Below the pieces are notes generated by a model that searched no databases, had not been told where the DNA came from, and saw nothing but the letters and a program-made list of their open reading frames with translations. Of a stretch of 64,000 nucleotides of DNA, positions 32,108 to 42,508 are shown piece after piece. The DNA is from Ctena decussata (Eukaryota > Mollusca > Bivalvia > Lucinida > Lucinidae): assembly GCA_963989385.1 (NCBI GenBank), contig OZ022507.1, positions 58,415,400 to 58,479,399 on the forward strand. The letters run 5' to 3'. Each line of letters opens with the position of its first letter. The first letter of the stretch is position 1. The translations under genes were made by a program, and so were the position numbers.

Positions 32108-32345
32108 GGTTGGTTGGCTGTTTTGGGTTTAACGGCCCTTTGAAACAGTATTTCAGTCTATGCCGTCTCCCAAAGAGAGGGAGAAAGAAGAGAGAAGTGA
32201 TAGAGGAGAGAAAAATGTCCAAACAACCCCCACCCGCACTTACTGCAAACACAGTATGCCATTGCCTTACTATTATCCAAATGAGTAGGACGCCCGGGCA
32301 CTGGAAGTTATACCCAGCACCACTGCACCACCCAACCACCCCTTC
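32108..32345 (+). repeat. Dispersed repeat family D, copy 4
   Basis: TGGCTGTTTTGGGTTTAACG head, then GAAACAGTATTTCAGTCTATG, AAAGAGAGGGAGAAAGAAG, CCAAATGAGTAGGACGCC. The longest copy; it includes the AACGGCCCTTT start. Confidence 0.65.
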
Positions 32346-33239
32346 GTCATTATGGATGAAGCTTTAACACAAAATAGAAACTATTGCCTGATAAAAAGTA
32401 TTAAAAAATTACCTGAATATTTTCTGTTGGAAAACTCATGCCCAATAATTATAAACTTTAATATATACTATAAATACAATGTACAGGACGAGGATCCCGC
32501 TCCTTGTTTCGCTTTTGTTTATATTTTGGTATTCGATGGAAAACCAGACGAAAATCGTTTTTTTTTAGGACATATTTGTCAGGTTTCCAACATTCTGACC
32601 ACCTCCCCTCACCCCCCCCCCCCCCCCCCCCCAATTCAAGAACCAGAACAAAATCGTTTTTTGAGGACAGATTTTCCAGGTTTCAAACATTTTGACCTTC
32701 TGCCCTCCTCTCCCCCCCCCCCCCTCCCACACCCCACCCCATTCACACACATATACACCACACACAAGCGTGTTTTATTGTATGTATATTAGCCAATATA
32801 CAGGCTTTGCAAAGAAAAGTACCATGCTTTTCGTCGTTTATGATGATATATTTTCACGGGATTTACACCACTCGTGGTGGATCGTTTTATGACCAGTTTT
32901 GCAGTTTATATTTGACTTTAACGTGCGCTAGCCTTATATACTGAGGGCAACTGATGAATGTCGTATTTGTTTCTTTAAGGGTGCAAAATACAGAATGAAT
33001 AGTTGGTGTTTCATTTAAAAAGTAAAAGTAAAAGCAATCAAAATGATTCAAAAGCGTCATTTGAATAATAGATTTAATAGGTTGTTCGCAAACTAGTATG
33101 AACCAGCTAGTGTAATTTTCTCTCTGTGATATGGGCGGTTGTGTGACAGATTTGGTCAGACAAGCTCGATCCGAGATTCGTGCAAAGCTAAGCTTCTATG
33201 CGAACATCCTTACGCATTGTCTTTTTGCTTTGGCGTCGA
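32346..33239. other. Stretch with a ~100-bp duplication ending in poly-C
   Basis: Two copies of a ~100-bp segment (AATCGTTTTTT, GGACA, CAGGTTTC, AACATT) at about 32541 and 32641, each ending in a poly-C run. Otherwise AT-rich, no exon seen. Confidence 0.45.
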
Positions 33240-33316
33240 TGACGTCAGAAGTCAATCTTGTTCGTCTACATGACGTCACAGAGATGATTTTAATTCACAA
33301 ACAACGTATAAAAAGG
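33240..33316 (+). promoter_or_regulatory. Candidate promoter: two CREs and a TATA box
   Basis: Two perfect CRE octamers TGACGTCA at 33240-33247 and 33271-33278, and TATAAAAAGG at 33307-33316. CREs 36 and 67 bp upstream of TATA are a standard CREB/ATF-responsive layout; a start site would fall near 33337-33340. No coding exon was found downstream. Motif-only evidence. Confidence 0.35.
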
Positions 33317-33964
33317 ACAAAATTTTGAAATAAAATAAAGATTTGTTTGTGTCAGCTGAACCGTGACGGTATTATGTTTGCAATTATTTTTTTTTTTTCC
33401 AAATCTAAACAAATATAAGGGTAAAAACCCCGACTAAACCAACTTTTCAGATCGTTGCTAAGGATGTCCACGTGTTACTAAGGAGCGATAATTACCGTTC
33501 GCCAATTTATAATGTCGATTAACCATAATACAGTGATATGCAACTGAATTCACTTCAAGCAAATCCAAAGAGGGTTTCATGTTATCACAACGAAAGACAA
33601 CCATATAAAAATGAAGGAAATAGCCTATGTTCTTGTAAAACTCGTTGCCATGGCAACATGCCTTAGATAACAAAACAATGCCCGTAATAGTAAGCCCAAA
33701 TGACTATACAATAACTTTACAGCGGAAAAAAATATTTTGGACATGGGGCCAAAAACACCCCTTATCGACCCTATGCCTTTCACAGATCAAATAAATGACA
33801 GTGTAGATCCAGATGAGATGGCTCATAATAAGGCCAGCAACCAAACCATAGGCATTCAGACAAGCAGACTCAGTGAAAACCGGAAGCCAACTTCATCAAA
33901 CACCAGGGTTAGCCCATAAGGAGCAAGACTATTCTGCTGCTATTGCAGTAAATTTTAGACTGTG
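33317..33964. other. Stretch downstream of the candidate promoter
   Basis: No supported exon. Contains a T-run near 33388 and a 25-bp remnant of family 1 (GTGTAGATCCAGATGAGATG) at about 33800. Confidence 0.4.
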
Positions 33965-34145
33965 CCCTGGTAGGTTAAGCGTTGGCCTGCTGATCTAGCC
34001 TTCCTGGGTTCCAGACCGGCTGGAGATGGAAATTTTTCCAGCTGTAAATGGGGTCCATAGCACACAGCCTTTCATTATTATTCTCTCATCATCCTGACAT
34101 GACCGAAATATTGTTACAAAGGATGTAAAATTGCAAGTCATCCAT
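33965..34145 (+). mobile_element. tRNA-derived SINE, family A, copy 3
   Basis: Plus orientation: box A-like GTAGGTTAAGCGTTGGCC, box B-like GGGTTCCAGACC (34006-34017), CACACAGCCTTTCATTATTA, ATCATCCTGACATGACCG, tail TATTGTTACAAAGGATGTAA. Confidence 0.7.
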
Positions 34146-34567
34146 GTAGACTGTGAAAGTGTCTAATAATGGGCCATCTGATCTAGAGCCACAGTTTTTA
34201 CCAGTCTGTGACATTTTTAAAGATCCTAGAGTGCAGGAAGTTGCCATAAAAGACATTTTTTATGCCTTGTTAGGCCTAGACAATTTCCATCTTGGAAGAC
34301 ACTGCAATTAGGTTCATATCAATAAACTTATTATCGTTGTCCGGAGGGGACAGTGCTTCTCACACGGATCTCACGCCTCCAGTTTTATTATATTGGAAGC
34401 AATTAAGACAATCTCTGAAACATAAAGTGACTTGCAGAAAATGTCTAGATTTCTTTGATTTTAAGGCGCATGTGTACACCATCATGTTTGTTTCACTATT
34501 TTTAAAAAGGGGAACAACTTTTGAGACATCCTGTTTGCTTCTCCAGAAAACAAAGCCCTTCCAAAAC

Positions 34568-34640
34568 AGGGTCTACTCTTAAAGGAAAGAATTTGCTCCT
34601 AAAGGAGCAAATATTCCCTTTAACAGTTGACCCCATTTAT
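34568..34640. repeat. AAGAATTTGCTCC hairpin
   Basis: GGGTCTACTCTTAAAGGAAA, GAATTTGCTCCTAAAGGAGC and the inverse to TTGACCCC. The same hairpin is the core of families K1 and K2; flanks here are different. Confidence 0.6.
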
Positions 34641-34673
34641 AATGGAAGCCAAAAGAGTTCATAAGAGTTGCTC

Positions 34674-34874
34674 AGAGCTCCAGATAAGAAGGGGTAACAG
34701 GTATAATTCCAAGTTAATTTTTCGTGTTTCTCAACAAAAAGATATGTTGTGACCCCTCATTAGAACCGTCTCGGCGAGACAGTTCTGATTAGGGGTCACA
34801 CTATATGTATTAATGCAGAAATATAGAAAATTATCCCTAAATTATCTCTGTTATCCCTTCTTCTCTGGAGCACT
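34674..34874. repeat. TIR repeat family E, copy 2
   Basis: AGAGCTCCAGATAAGAAGGG and the inverse ending TTCTCTGGAGCACT; central hairpin TGACCCCTCATTAGAACCG with its complement. Confidence 0.65.
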
Positions 34875-35510
34875 GGAACTTGCTTCTGAATGTGTTCCCT
34901 TTCAGACTACAGTAAGTAAATAATGTTCAAATCCTTTTACCAGTGATCATATTTATCATTAAAATAGAACAGTCTGGGCCCATTTGTTCAAAGCATGTTT
35001 GGCTTAAAGTCCTTAGTCAAGGCTTTGTCTTTTGCTGAAAAAATGTGAGGAGCTTTTGCAATTTTCATTGCAAAAGCAGCACACTTTTTTTGGCAAAAAA
35101 TGGCACTGTTGATGCATACAATCGGGGGATCTAGATTTTTGTGGTTGTTTAAGAAACTAAGCACATCGATATTATGATTTGTAAAGAATATTTGGGGAAA
35201 AAAAGGTAAAGATATTGGCACCACATTATTTACACATACAAAGAGCTTTGGTAATTTTGTTAGCTGGAGATTCATTCTACATGGTCTTGTTTGTTATCAG
35301 ATTGATTTCTCTGTCTTTCAATAAATTTGATTTAGGGTAGTTAATGTGTCTGGTAGATTTTTTCTTTCCAAAATTTTTTTTATGTAAGAATTGAATAGGC
35401 AGCAAACTTGATATCTGGTTTCTGCAGATGACACTTTTCTTGGAGAGGTCACAGACTGATGGTCACTGCTATACCAGAGTTGGTTGAGGGATTTTGACTC
35501 CCAACTTCTA

Positions 35511-35740
35511 GCAGGTTATACCAGTTTCCCGACCTGTGCCGTCCCAACAAGCCAGTCAGTCACATACCTGCAAAAGTCACCAGGCTGTTGACCAAGACAG
35601 TTGACAGCAGTAAGCCATTAACAGTAGTATCATTTAGTGTTATTGATATAATGCTTACCACCAAATTCTTGGTTGACAGCCTCTTTGTACAGTGACAGAT
35701 TGGTTGACAGCACAGGTAGCAAATTGGTATTACCCCTATG
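35511..35740 (-). mobile_element. CACGGGGG foldback, diverged copy
   Basis: Read on the minus strand it follows the copy at 60685-60925 from end to end: GGGGTAATACCAATTTG, CTACCTGTGC, GTAAGCATTATATCAATAAC, ACTACTGTTAATGG, GGCACAGGT. Terminal CAC and target duplication are no longer clear, so it is old. Confidence 0.6.
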
Positions 35741-35827
35741 AACATGCATTGATAATGTTTGTGTGATTGTGGTCTCTCTACTTAGCTTGACCTGTCTTTA
35801 GAGAACTGCATCCTCATCACCATAATT

Positions 35828-36067
35828 ATGAGCCGTGATGAGAAAACCAACAAAATGGCATGTGTGCCCAGCAAAGACTCTGATCAGCCTGGGCAGCAGC
35901 CAAGCCTGATCAGAGTTTTCACTCTGCACTTAAAGAGTTGCTAAGGGTCTAAGATAGCTCCATGCAGACAGCAAAGACTCTGATCAGACTGGGCAGATGC
36001 CCATGCTGATCTGAGTCTTTGCTGGGGGCACATGCCACTTCTTTAGTTTTGTCATGTTATGGCTCAT
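35828..36067. mobile_element. GAGCCGCGACAC foldback, copy 4
   Basis: ATGAGCCGTGATGAGAAAAC to TTTTGTCATGTTATGGCTCAT, with inner AGACTCTGATCAGCCTGGG and GCTGATCTGAGTC. Confidence 0.75.
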
Positions 36068-36894
36068 ATCAGTCATTTCTGTGTGAGCTTGAAATAACTA
36101 CAATGTTGTTGAAGGGCTGAGCTGTAAGTACTAAATCAACTATTCAGCAAGGTCCCTTGTTTCCTGCATCTTGCATGATGCCCGCAATTGTGAAAACTGT
36201 TTGAAGGCCCATGGGAACATCTTAGAACTTGAAACGCTGAAAATGAAAAAAAGTTGAATTTGCAAAGATGGTAAAGCTTGGATAATTTTTTTTTTTAAAT
36301 TTTGCAGATGTAAATATTGTCTTTTTTTAAGGCACTTAAGAGTTAGATGATGGTTTAGAAAAAGAATGACAAAATGTTTTCCTGAAACCTGCTGATAGAC
36401 CATCTTATCCTTAATGGACTTCTCAACCATGCCATATATGTCTGAAAGTTATTGTAAGTCCAGGAATTAACTTGACAGAAAAATTGAGACAAAGGAAATG
36501 AGAGTATGAGGGTGCATGGTTATAAATGACCATGGCATTTGCATTGATTACCTCATCAGTCTGATTACCATAAAAGTTAAAGAAATAAGGACACCTAAAA
36601 CAATTAACATAATCATCCTAATAGTGGAACAGTTGTAGATGTAATGGCTGCAGAGCAGTCTAATCTGGATCTGCACTGTTTGCCTAAACCTCTCTGTCCC
36701 AGTACTTAGGAGCAAACTGTGTTGACCAGTGTTAGACTGCCCAGTCTGATACTGTTTATCAGTTCTGTCTTCAATTCTTGACACATCACCATATGGTATT
36801 TTTGAACATTTATGATAAATTATCATATTAATTCTATTAAATGTCTCGGGGGCATTGCATTTTGCAAAAAGGGGGAGGAGGGGGAGCATTATTT

Positions 36895-37200
36895 AGAGCC
36901 GTAATTTTAGTGTTGTAAATTGGCCACTGCCAAAATACCTCTAATAAGCAGTATAAAGGTGATGGGTCACTCCAAAGGAAGCATTTCTACTAATGTTTTG
37001 CCCCTCTTTTTAGTAAGGACCAACTCCTAAAGGAAAGATTTGCAAATTCCGTATTAAAGAGTAGATTCCATTTCATGGAGCTATCTAATCCAGCAAAGCA
37101 AACAGGAATTTATGCAACATTAATATAACATTATTTTTTTCGGAAAAGAGGCAAGTGGACATTTATTAGAGCAGGGTTGTTTATTAGGATTAATATGGTA
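36895..37200 (-). repeat. Family K1 repeat
   Basis: Minus-strand match to 18454-18845 and 48136-48648: TACCATATTAATCCTAATAA at its start, CAGGAATTTATGCAAC region, AGTGGCCAATTTACAAC near its end. The central hairpin is partly deleted. Confidence 0.55.
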
Positions 37201-37656
37201 GTTCTGGTGTTCCAATATTTTGAGTTATTATGGAACATTTTGTCCAGCTTGGAGGGAAGCTTGTCCTTTTCCTCATCGAAACATGTCGTCTGCTGCAAAA
37301 CAAGTTAATTTCTAGAGGGAAATAAATTCTTTTGCCGATCGTTTTCATCCGTGTGACTCTACAGAAGTTGTCTGTGACCTCCAGGGAAATATAATATTTC
37401 TGTCACAGAATATAAGTTTAGAAATAGTTGTGGAATTTTCTCCCAAAAGACAAATGTTGGCAATATCAGCAGACTAGAATTAGAAATGTAACTGTCAAGA
37501 AATATTTGAACCGTGTCATACAGTCTCCATAGAGTTCTGGTTTATTTTGGAGAGAAGGATACGTACAAAATACAAACAGAACAGAACTTTATTCAGGAAA
37601 AAGAATTCTCAGGCCACACACAGGTGGCATAAGAGAACATGCAGTAATATGTTTTA

Positions 37657-37866
37657 CCCTTAATGTGCCAGAAATTAAAATTGTTGAATTAGCAAACAGC
37701 GTAGATCCAGGTGAGGTCACAGGTGGCTCATAATGAGCCACTTCTTCTGGATCTACACTGTTTCCCCTCTAGTCTTTGAATTCTCATTATGATATAACAT
37801 GGTTTGAACGTGTTTTTAAATTTTGCAGACGTAAATTTTGTCATCTTCATTTTTGGTGCTTTAGAG
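37657..37866 (+). mobile_element. TTAA hairpin MITE (family 1)
   Basis: CCCTTAATGTGCCAGAAATT start, hairpin with a 9-bp insertion (GTGAGGTCACAGGTGGCTC), end CAGACGTAAATTTTGTCATC, TTAA at 37867-37870. Part of duplication unit 2. Confidence 0.7.
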
Positions 37867-38263
37867 TTAACAGATTGTGTGTATTCAAGGTTAGATGGTA
37901 CTATGACCTTGAATTTCTTGGATGATAATTTAGGAAAAGAACGGCAAAACATTTTCCTGAAACCCGCTGATTGTCCATCTTATCCTTAATGGACTTCTCA
38001 GCCATGCCATCCTGTATAAAGATATATGCCCGCAAGTTATCGTAAGTCCAGGAATTAGCTTGACAGAAAAATGAGACGAAAGAAATGAGAAAATGAGAAA
38101 ATAACGGTGCAGTTTATAAATGACCCTGCATTAGCACTGATCACCGTAAGGATTGTAAATAGTGCGTCAAAAGTGCCTTCCGGAACAATGCAGGCACATG
38201 TCCCACTGCTTCTTTAGAGGGAGCATGAGTAGTGTATACATTGTTGACCGTTTCCGACTTTAA

Positions 38264-38467
38264 CCCTTAAAGCGCCAAAAATTGAAATTGTTGAATTGGC
38301 AAACAGTGTAGAATCCAGATGAGGTGGCTCATGATGAGCCACCTCATCTGAATCTACACTATTTGCCCTATAGTGTTTGAATTCTCAATACGATATCGCT
38401 TGGACAAGACATATTTTGAAATTCTGCAGATGTAAATTTTGTCGTCTGCTTTTTGGCACATTAAGGT
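38264..38467 (+). mobile_element. TTAA hairpin MITE (family 1)
   Basis: TTAA at 38260-38263 and 38468-38471; CCCTTAAAGCGCCAAAAATT start, hairpin GATGAGGTGGCTCATGATGA. 204 bp. It splits duplication unit 2, so it arrived after the duplication. Confidence 0.8.
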
Positions 38468-38840
38468 TTAATTAATGTTTTGATGCACTGTAAGATATTA
38501 TAATCAGTTTGTTAAAATTTTAGCAATTTCAAGTTAATTGGTTAGGACTTCATACTATTTTGGGTAATTATGCTATATTTTGTCCAAGAAGATCTCTGGG
38601 CTTGGAGGGAAACATCAAAGAATATCGTCTGCTTCTAAATAAGTTACAATTTCTGGAAAGAAAGATTATTTTCATCCTCATGACTGTACTTCGAGGGAAA
38701 TACAATATTTCTGTCATAGAATATAAGTTGAAGTTTCCTGCAAAAATCAAACATCTCAAACATAATCAACCTATAAAATTAGAAATGCTTTAAACCATGT
38801 CATAGACATCTGGTTTATTTTGGATTGACACAAAACTGTA

Positions 38841-39054
38841 ATCCTAATGCACCTATGAATAACACAACACATGATTGGATAACATCAAAAATTTGGGACA
38901 GCATATCCTGCGATATACTGTCGCAAACCAGACATCATTATAAAATGTCGCTTCTCATTGACCGACGTTTGGTTTTACATTACTGAAAGTGCTTGCTTTG
39001 GATGCAAATTAGTACACCTTGAGAGGTGAAAATATGTAAAAGTGCATTAGAATG
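38841..39054. repeat. TIR repeat family F, copy 3
   Basis: ATCCTAATGCACC and AGTGCATTAGAATGG ends; palindrome TATCCTGCGATATACTGTCG inside, closely matching copy 1. Confidence 0.65.
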
Positions 39055-39963
39055 GGGATAACTGCTTTAAAAATTATCATTTGGGGAGGTGTAAAATGGC
39101 GTGTCGCCGTTAAAGGAAATTTGCGACCATTAAACCAACGATTTACCTCCCTAAATAACAGGTTTGAATAAGGTTAGCCCCTAAGTTACAAGCAGCACTT
39201 TGATTGGAGGGCGGTTTGGAGATAGTCTTCCTAAACTGCTCAGCAGACAAGTTAAAATCCAGAATTTGAAACAAAACCTCTCCCTAAAATTCTAAAATTG
39301 TCTGTATTAGAGCTCTTGGCTGAACCTTGGTAGTATTTATAGTTTTGAATTGACTACTCCAGGTTCAGCAGCCCAATCAGTCAAACTGTTAGCACTTTGG
39401 TGGAAAAAGTTTACTCAAGAAATTAGATACTTTAATCTGGTAGCAGCGTCCCAGTATATAGAATTTTTTTTTACAGCAGTGAATTAAAGTGCTGTCTTTG
39501 ACACTAGTATGCTTCAAGTAGACATGCTATGTCTATTTGAAAGGCTGATTGTCCTAATCTGTCCATTTTTTTCTCGCAAAAATTTATGCAGCAATCACCT
39601 CTGGTTATTTAACATTCATAGAGTGGGAATTAGGTTCCGAGTGAAGCACTAATATGTCTGGGATGTAAAAACATTTCTCTGAAAAGTTTATGACAACTGG
39701 TAATAAAATGTTATCTTTTCCCTGCCTATCAACATTGTTCATTCCCTGACTATCAACATTGTCAGTCCTTTATTTTACCTTCCAGACTTCATAAAAATGC
39801 TTTTATATCACCTAACTGAGCTTTTACTACTCTCTTTTGTCATTTGTCTGTCATAAGTTTCAACAAAAGACAGCTCGAAGCAGCCAAAAAGGATTTAGAT
39901 AGAATTTGGTTACTTTAATGCAGTTTTCAGAATGCAATAAAGTCTCTTCGACACTTTTTACAT
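39055..39963. other. Stretch without a gene
   Basis: AT-rich single-copy-looking sequence with a short direct repeat (CCTGCCTATCAACATTG / CCTGACTATCAACATTG) near 39721-39760. No exon supported. Confidence 0.4.
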
Positions 39964-39993
39964 TCTTTATAGCTACACCTCCAACGTTCAGAT

Positions 39994-40945
39994 GCATCTT
40001 TGCAAGGGAGATAGTGGTCTCCCTTGTAAAGATGCTAGAATACAGTGTTCTCCCTTGTAAAGATGCAACCATACAGTGGTTTAAAGATGCAACCATACAG
40101 TGTTCTCCCTTATAAAGATGCAACCATACAGTCACCTCCCTTGTAAAGATGCAACAATACAGTGTGCTCCCTTGTAAAGATGCAACCACACAGTGGTTTA
40201 AAGATGCAACCTTACAGTGGTTTCCCTTGTAAAGATGCAACCTTACAGTGGTTTCCCTTGTAAAGATGCAGCCATACAGTGGTCTCCCTTGTAAAGATGC
40301 AACAATACAGTGGTCTTCCTTGTAAAGATGCATCAAACAATGGTCTCCCTTGTAAAGATGCAACGATACAGTGGTCTCCCTTGTTAGTCTTGTAAAATGG
40401 TATCCCTTGTAAAGATACAGCCAAGCAAAGGAAACCCTTGTAAAGATACAGCCAAACAATGGTGTCCCTCATAAGGATGCACCCAGACAATGATCTTTCT
40501 TGCAAAGATGCAGACAAACAATAGTCTATCAGCCAAACAGTGATTTCCTTTGTAAAGATGTAAAGATACAGCCAAATCATGGTTTTTCTTGTAAAGTTTA
40601 AGATCCAACCAAACAATGGTCTTCATTGTAAAGATACAGCGAAACAATGGTCTCCCTTGTAAAGCTGCAGCCAAATGATAGTCTCCCTTGTAAAGACACA
40701 GCCAAACAATAGACTCCCATGTAAAAGTAAGCCAGACAATAGTCTATCTTGTAAAGACACAGACACAAACATTATGGTCTCCCTTGTAATGACACAGACA
40801 CAAACATTATGGTCTCCCTTGTAAAGATGCAGCCAAACAATGGTCTTTCTTGTAAATATGCAGCCAAAAAATGGTCTCCCTTGTAAAGATGCAGTCAAAC
40901 AATGGCCTCTCTTGTAATGACACAGCGAAACAATGGTCTTCCTTT
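39994..40945 (+). repeat. 31-bp minisatellite, about 30 units
   Basis: Consensus CTCCCTTGTAAAGATGCAAC then CATACAGTGGT. Units near 40020-40400 are most alike; later units drift (GCCAAACAATGGTC). The array begins with an inverted half unit: 39994-40011 is the inverse of 40018-40035. A 13-bp direct repeat CTTTATAGCTACA flanks the array at 39965-39977 and 40952-40964. Open frames on the minus strand arise only from the repeat. Confidence 0.85.
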
Positions 40946-41387
40946 ATTTGCCTTTATAGCTACATAGTGGGGGGACTGTGGCCCTGTTAATTAACCTTTA
41001 ATGGACAAAACAGAATGCTTTCATTAGGAACAGCTGGGATGATTGTAGTTTTTCTGTGAATTCCCCATCTCTTGCTTCAGAAATATAATTTCTTTGAAAG
41101 CTGATGGTGATTGCTGCTACTCCAATATCTATTGAGTTTTCGGTCAGAATATTTGTCTCTGGCCTGTCAGATTCAAGCACCATGAATGATAAATATAATA
41201 TGTTTAATTCGGATATTTACTGATCGTGAATGATGGATGTAAGATGTTTAATTCCCCATGTTTACTTAATAGAAGGCAGAATTATTGAATTTCAGCAAGA
41301 TTCCCCGAAATATGTTCACAGTCTCAGAGACAGTTTCCAATACAGAGTAGTCTTACGATTGATCAGAGTAAATCTTTAGACTCAAAG

Positions 41388-41460
41388 TATACTTAAGGAG
41401 AAAAGTTCTGCACGGATGTTAAATTAACATCCGTGCAGAACTTTTGTCCTTAAGTATATT
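41388..41460. repeat. Hairpin of ~70 bp
   Basis: TATACTTAAGGAGAAAAGTT, CTGCACGGATGTTAA and the inverse, nearly loopless centre TTAAATTAA. Single copy in the window. Confidence 0.75.
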
Positions 41461-41689
41461 TGAAAACTACACAGTCTATAATTCTTGTATTTGGAGAAGA
41501 CCATTAAGTTTTGCTCTTTTAGGGGAGTAGCCAACAGTGTGGACCCTTATCAGATTGCTAGGGCATTTATATATGGGTCTCTGTTGTTGAAAGCACCATT
41601 GGCTGAATGAAGTTAATTTTTAAGTCAATAATTAATCTTTGTATTTGGACTAGACCAGTATTGACTCACTTTGACCCAATGTTTGACTT

Positions 41690-42430
41690 CAAACTAACAG
41701 TAGGTCACAGTGACCTATATTTCATGGTACAGTGATTTTGTCTTATATCTGGAAGACTGTTTGATGTTTGGGCTGAAACTGTGAGTGACCTTATACTAAT
41801 TATAGGTCAGTGTGACCTATATGTTGTGATCCAGTGATTTTGCATCATATTTCTGACACTTTCTCATGGATTTGCATTATACCTGGAATAATGGTTTAGG
41901 CTGACACTGCGAGTACTAATTCTAGGCCAGTGTGGACTACCGGTATATTTCATGGTCCAGTGATTTTACCCAAAATCTTAAACACTTTTTCATGGATTTG
42001 TATTATACTTAGATTAATGGTTTGGGCAGACACTTTGTGTGTGACCTTAAACTTATTGTAGGTCAGTGTGATCTATATTTCATGGTCCAGTGATTTAGTC
42101 AATATCTCTAACACTTTTATATGGATTTGCATCATACTTGGGCCACTGCATTGGGCTGACACTTTGAGTGACCTCATACTAATTGTAGGTCAGTGTAGCC
42201 TATACTTTATGGTCCAGTGATTTTGTGCAATATATGGATTTAAGCCAATACATGTATCTCTAACACTATTTCGTTGACTTGTACATTCAGATACAGTGAT
42301 TTACCTCATAATGTCACTTAAAGGTCACTGTGACCTTATTTCACAGTTCATTGATATTATCATACCTCTGGCAATATTTTAGAGATTTGAATTTTTCTTA
42401 GGAGAACTGTTTACTCTGACACTGCAGTTG
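41690..42430 (+). repeat. Tandem array (~100-135 bp units) with palindromic hormone-receptor-like sites
   Basis: About six units with AGGTCANNGTGACCTATATT, TTTCATGGTCCAGTGATTTTG, TTGGGCTGACACT and CTAATTNTAGGTC. The palindrome is perfect (AGGTCAnnnTGACCT) at 41702-41716, 41804-41818 and 42322-42336 and degenerate at 41924, 42060 and 42187. Non-coding. Confidence 0.75.
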
Positions 42431-42508
42431 ATCTCAGTTTACTTGGCCAGTATTGTTCATTTCAAACTTGCTCTTGTTAAAACCAAGCTTCTGTAAGTCA
42501 CACTTTAT

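Larger units (their letters stand above)
36225..38830 (+). repeat. Old tandem segmental duplication
   Basis: Unit 1 (about 36225-37560) and unit 2 (about 37657-38830) share order and content: a family 1 MITE, a block with GAAACCTGCTGATAGACCAT and CTTATCCTTAATGGACTTC (36390 and 37960), and a block with TTTTGTCCA, GCTTGGAGGGAA, GGGAAATAYAATATTTCTGT and CTGGTTTATTTTGGA (37245 and 38580). Unit 1 later received a K1 repeat (36895-37200) and unit 2 a second MITE (38264-38467). Confidence 0.7.

Noticed and set aside
32352..32792. 146-codon frame with proline runs
   Set aside because: The proline stretches are poly-C tracts at the ends of a ~100-bp duplication; not a proline-rich protein.
34292..34582. 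Possible exon with SGGDSASHTDLTPPVLLYW
   Set aside because: No convincing acceptor or donor, and the 3' part runs into the AAGAATTTGCTCC hairpin.
39860..40459. 199-codon open frame on the minus strand with a repeated LYKGDHC-like peptide
   Set aside because: It is a translation of the 31-bp minisatellite; the same array is open in other frames as well and there is no start, splice or composition support.
39994..40945. Regular 31-bp repeats as a CRISPR-like array
   Set aside because: Units are directly adjacent with no unique spacers, and the DNA is eukaryotic.
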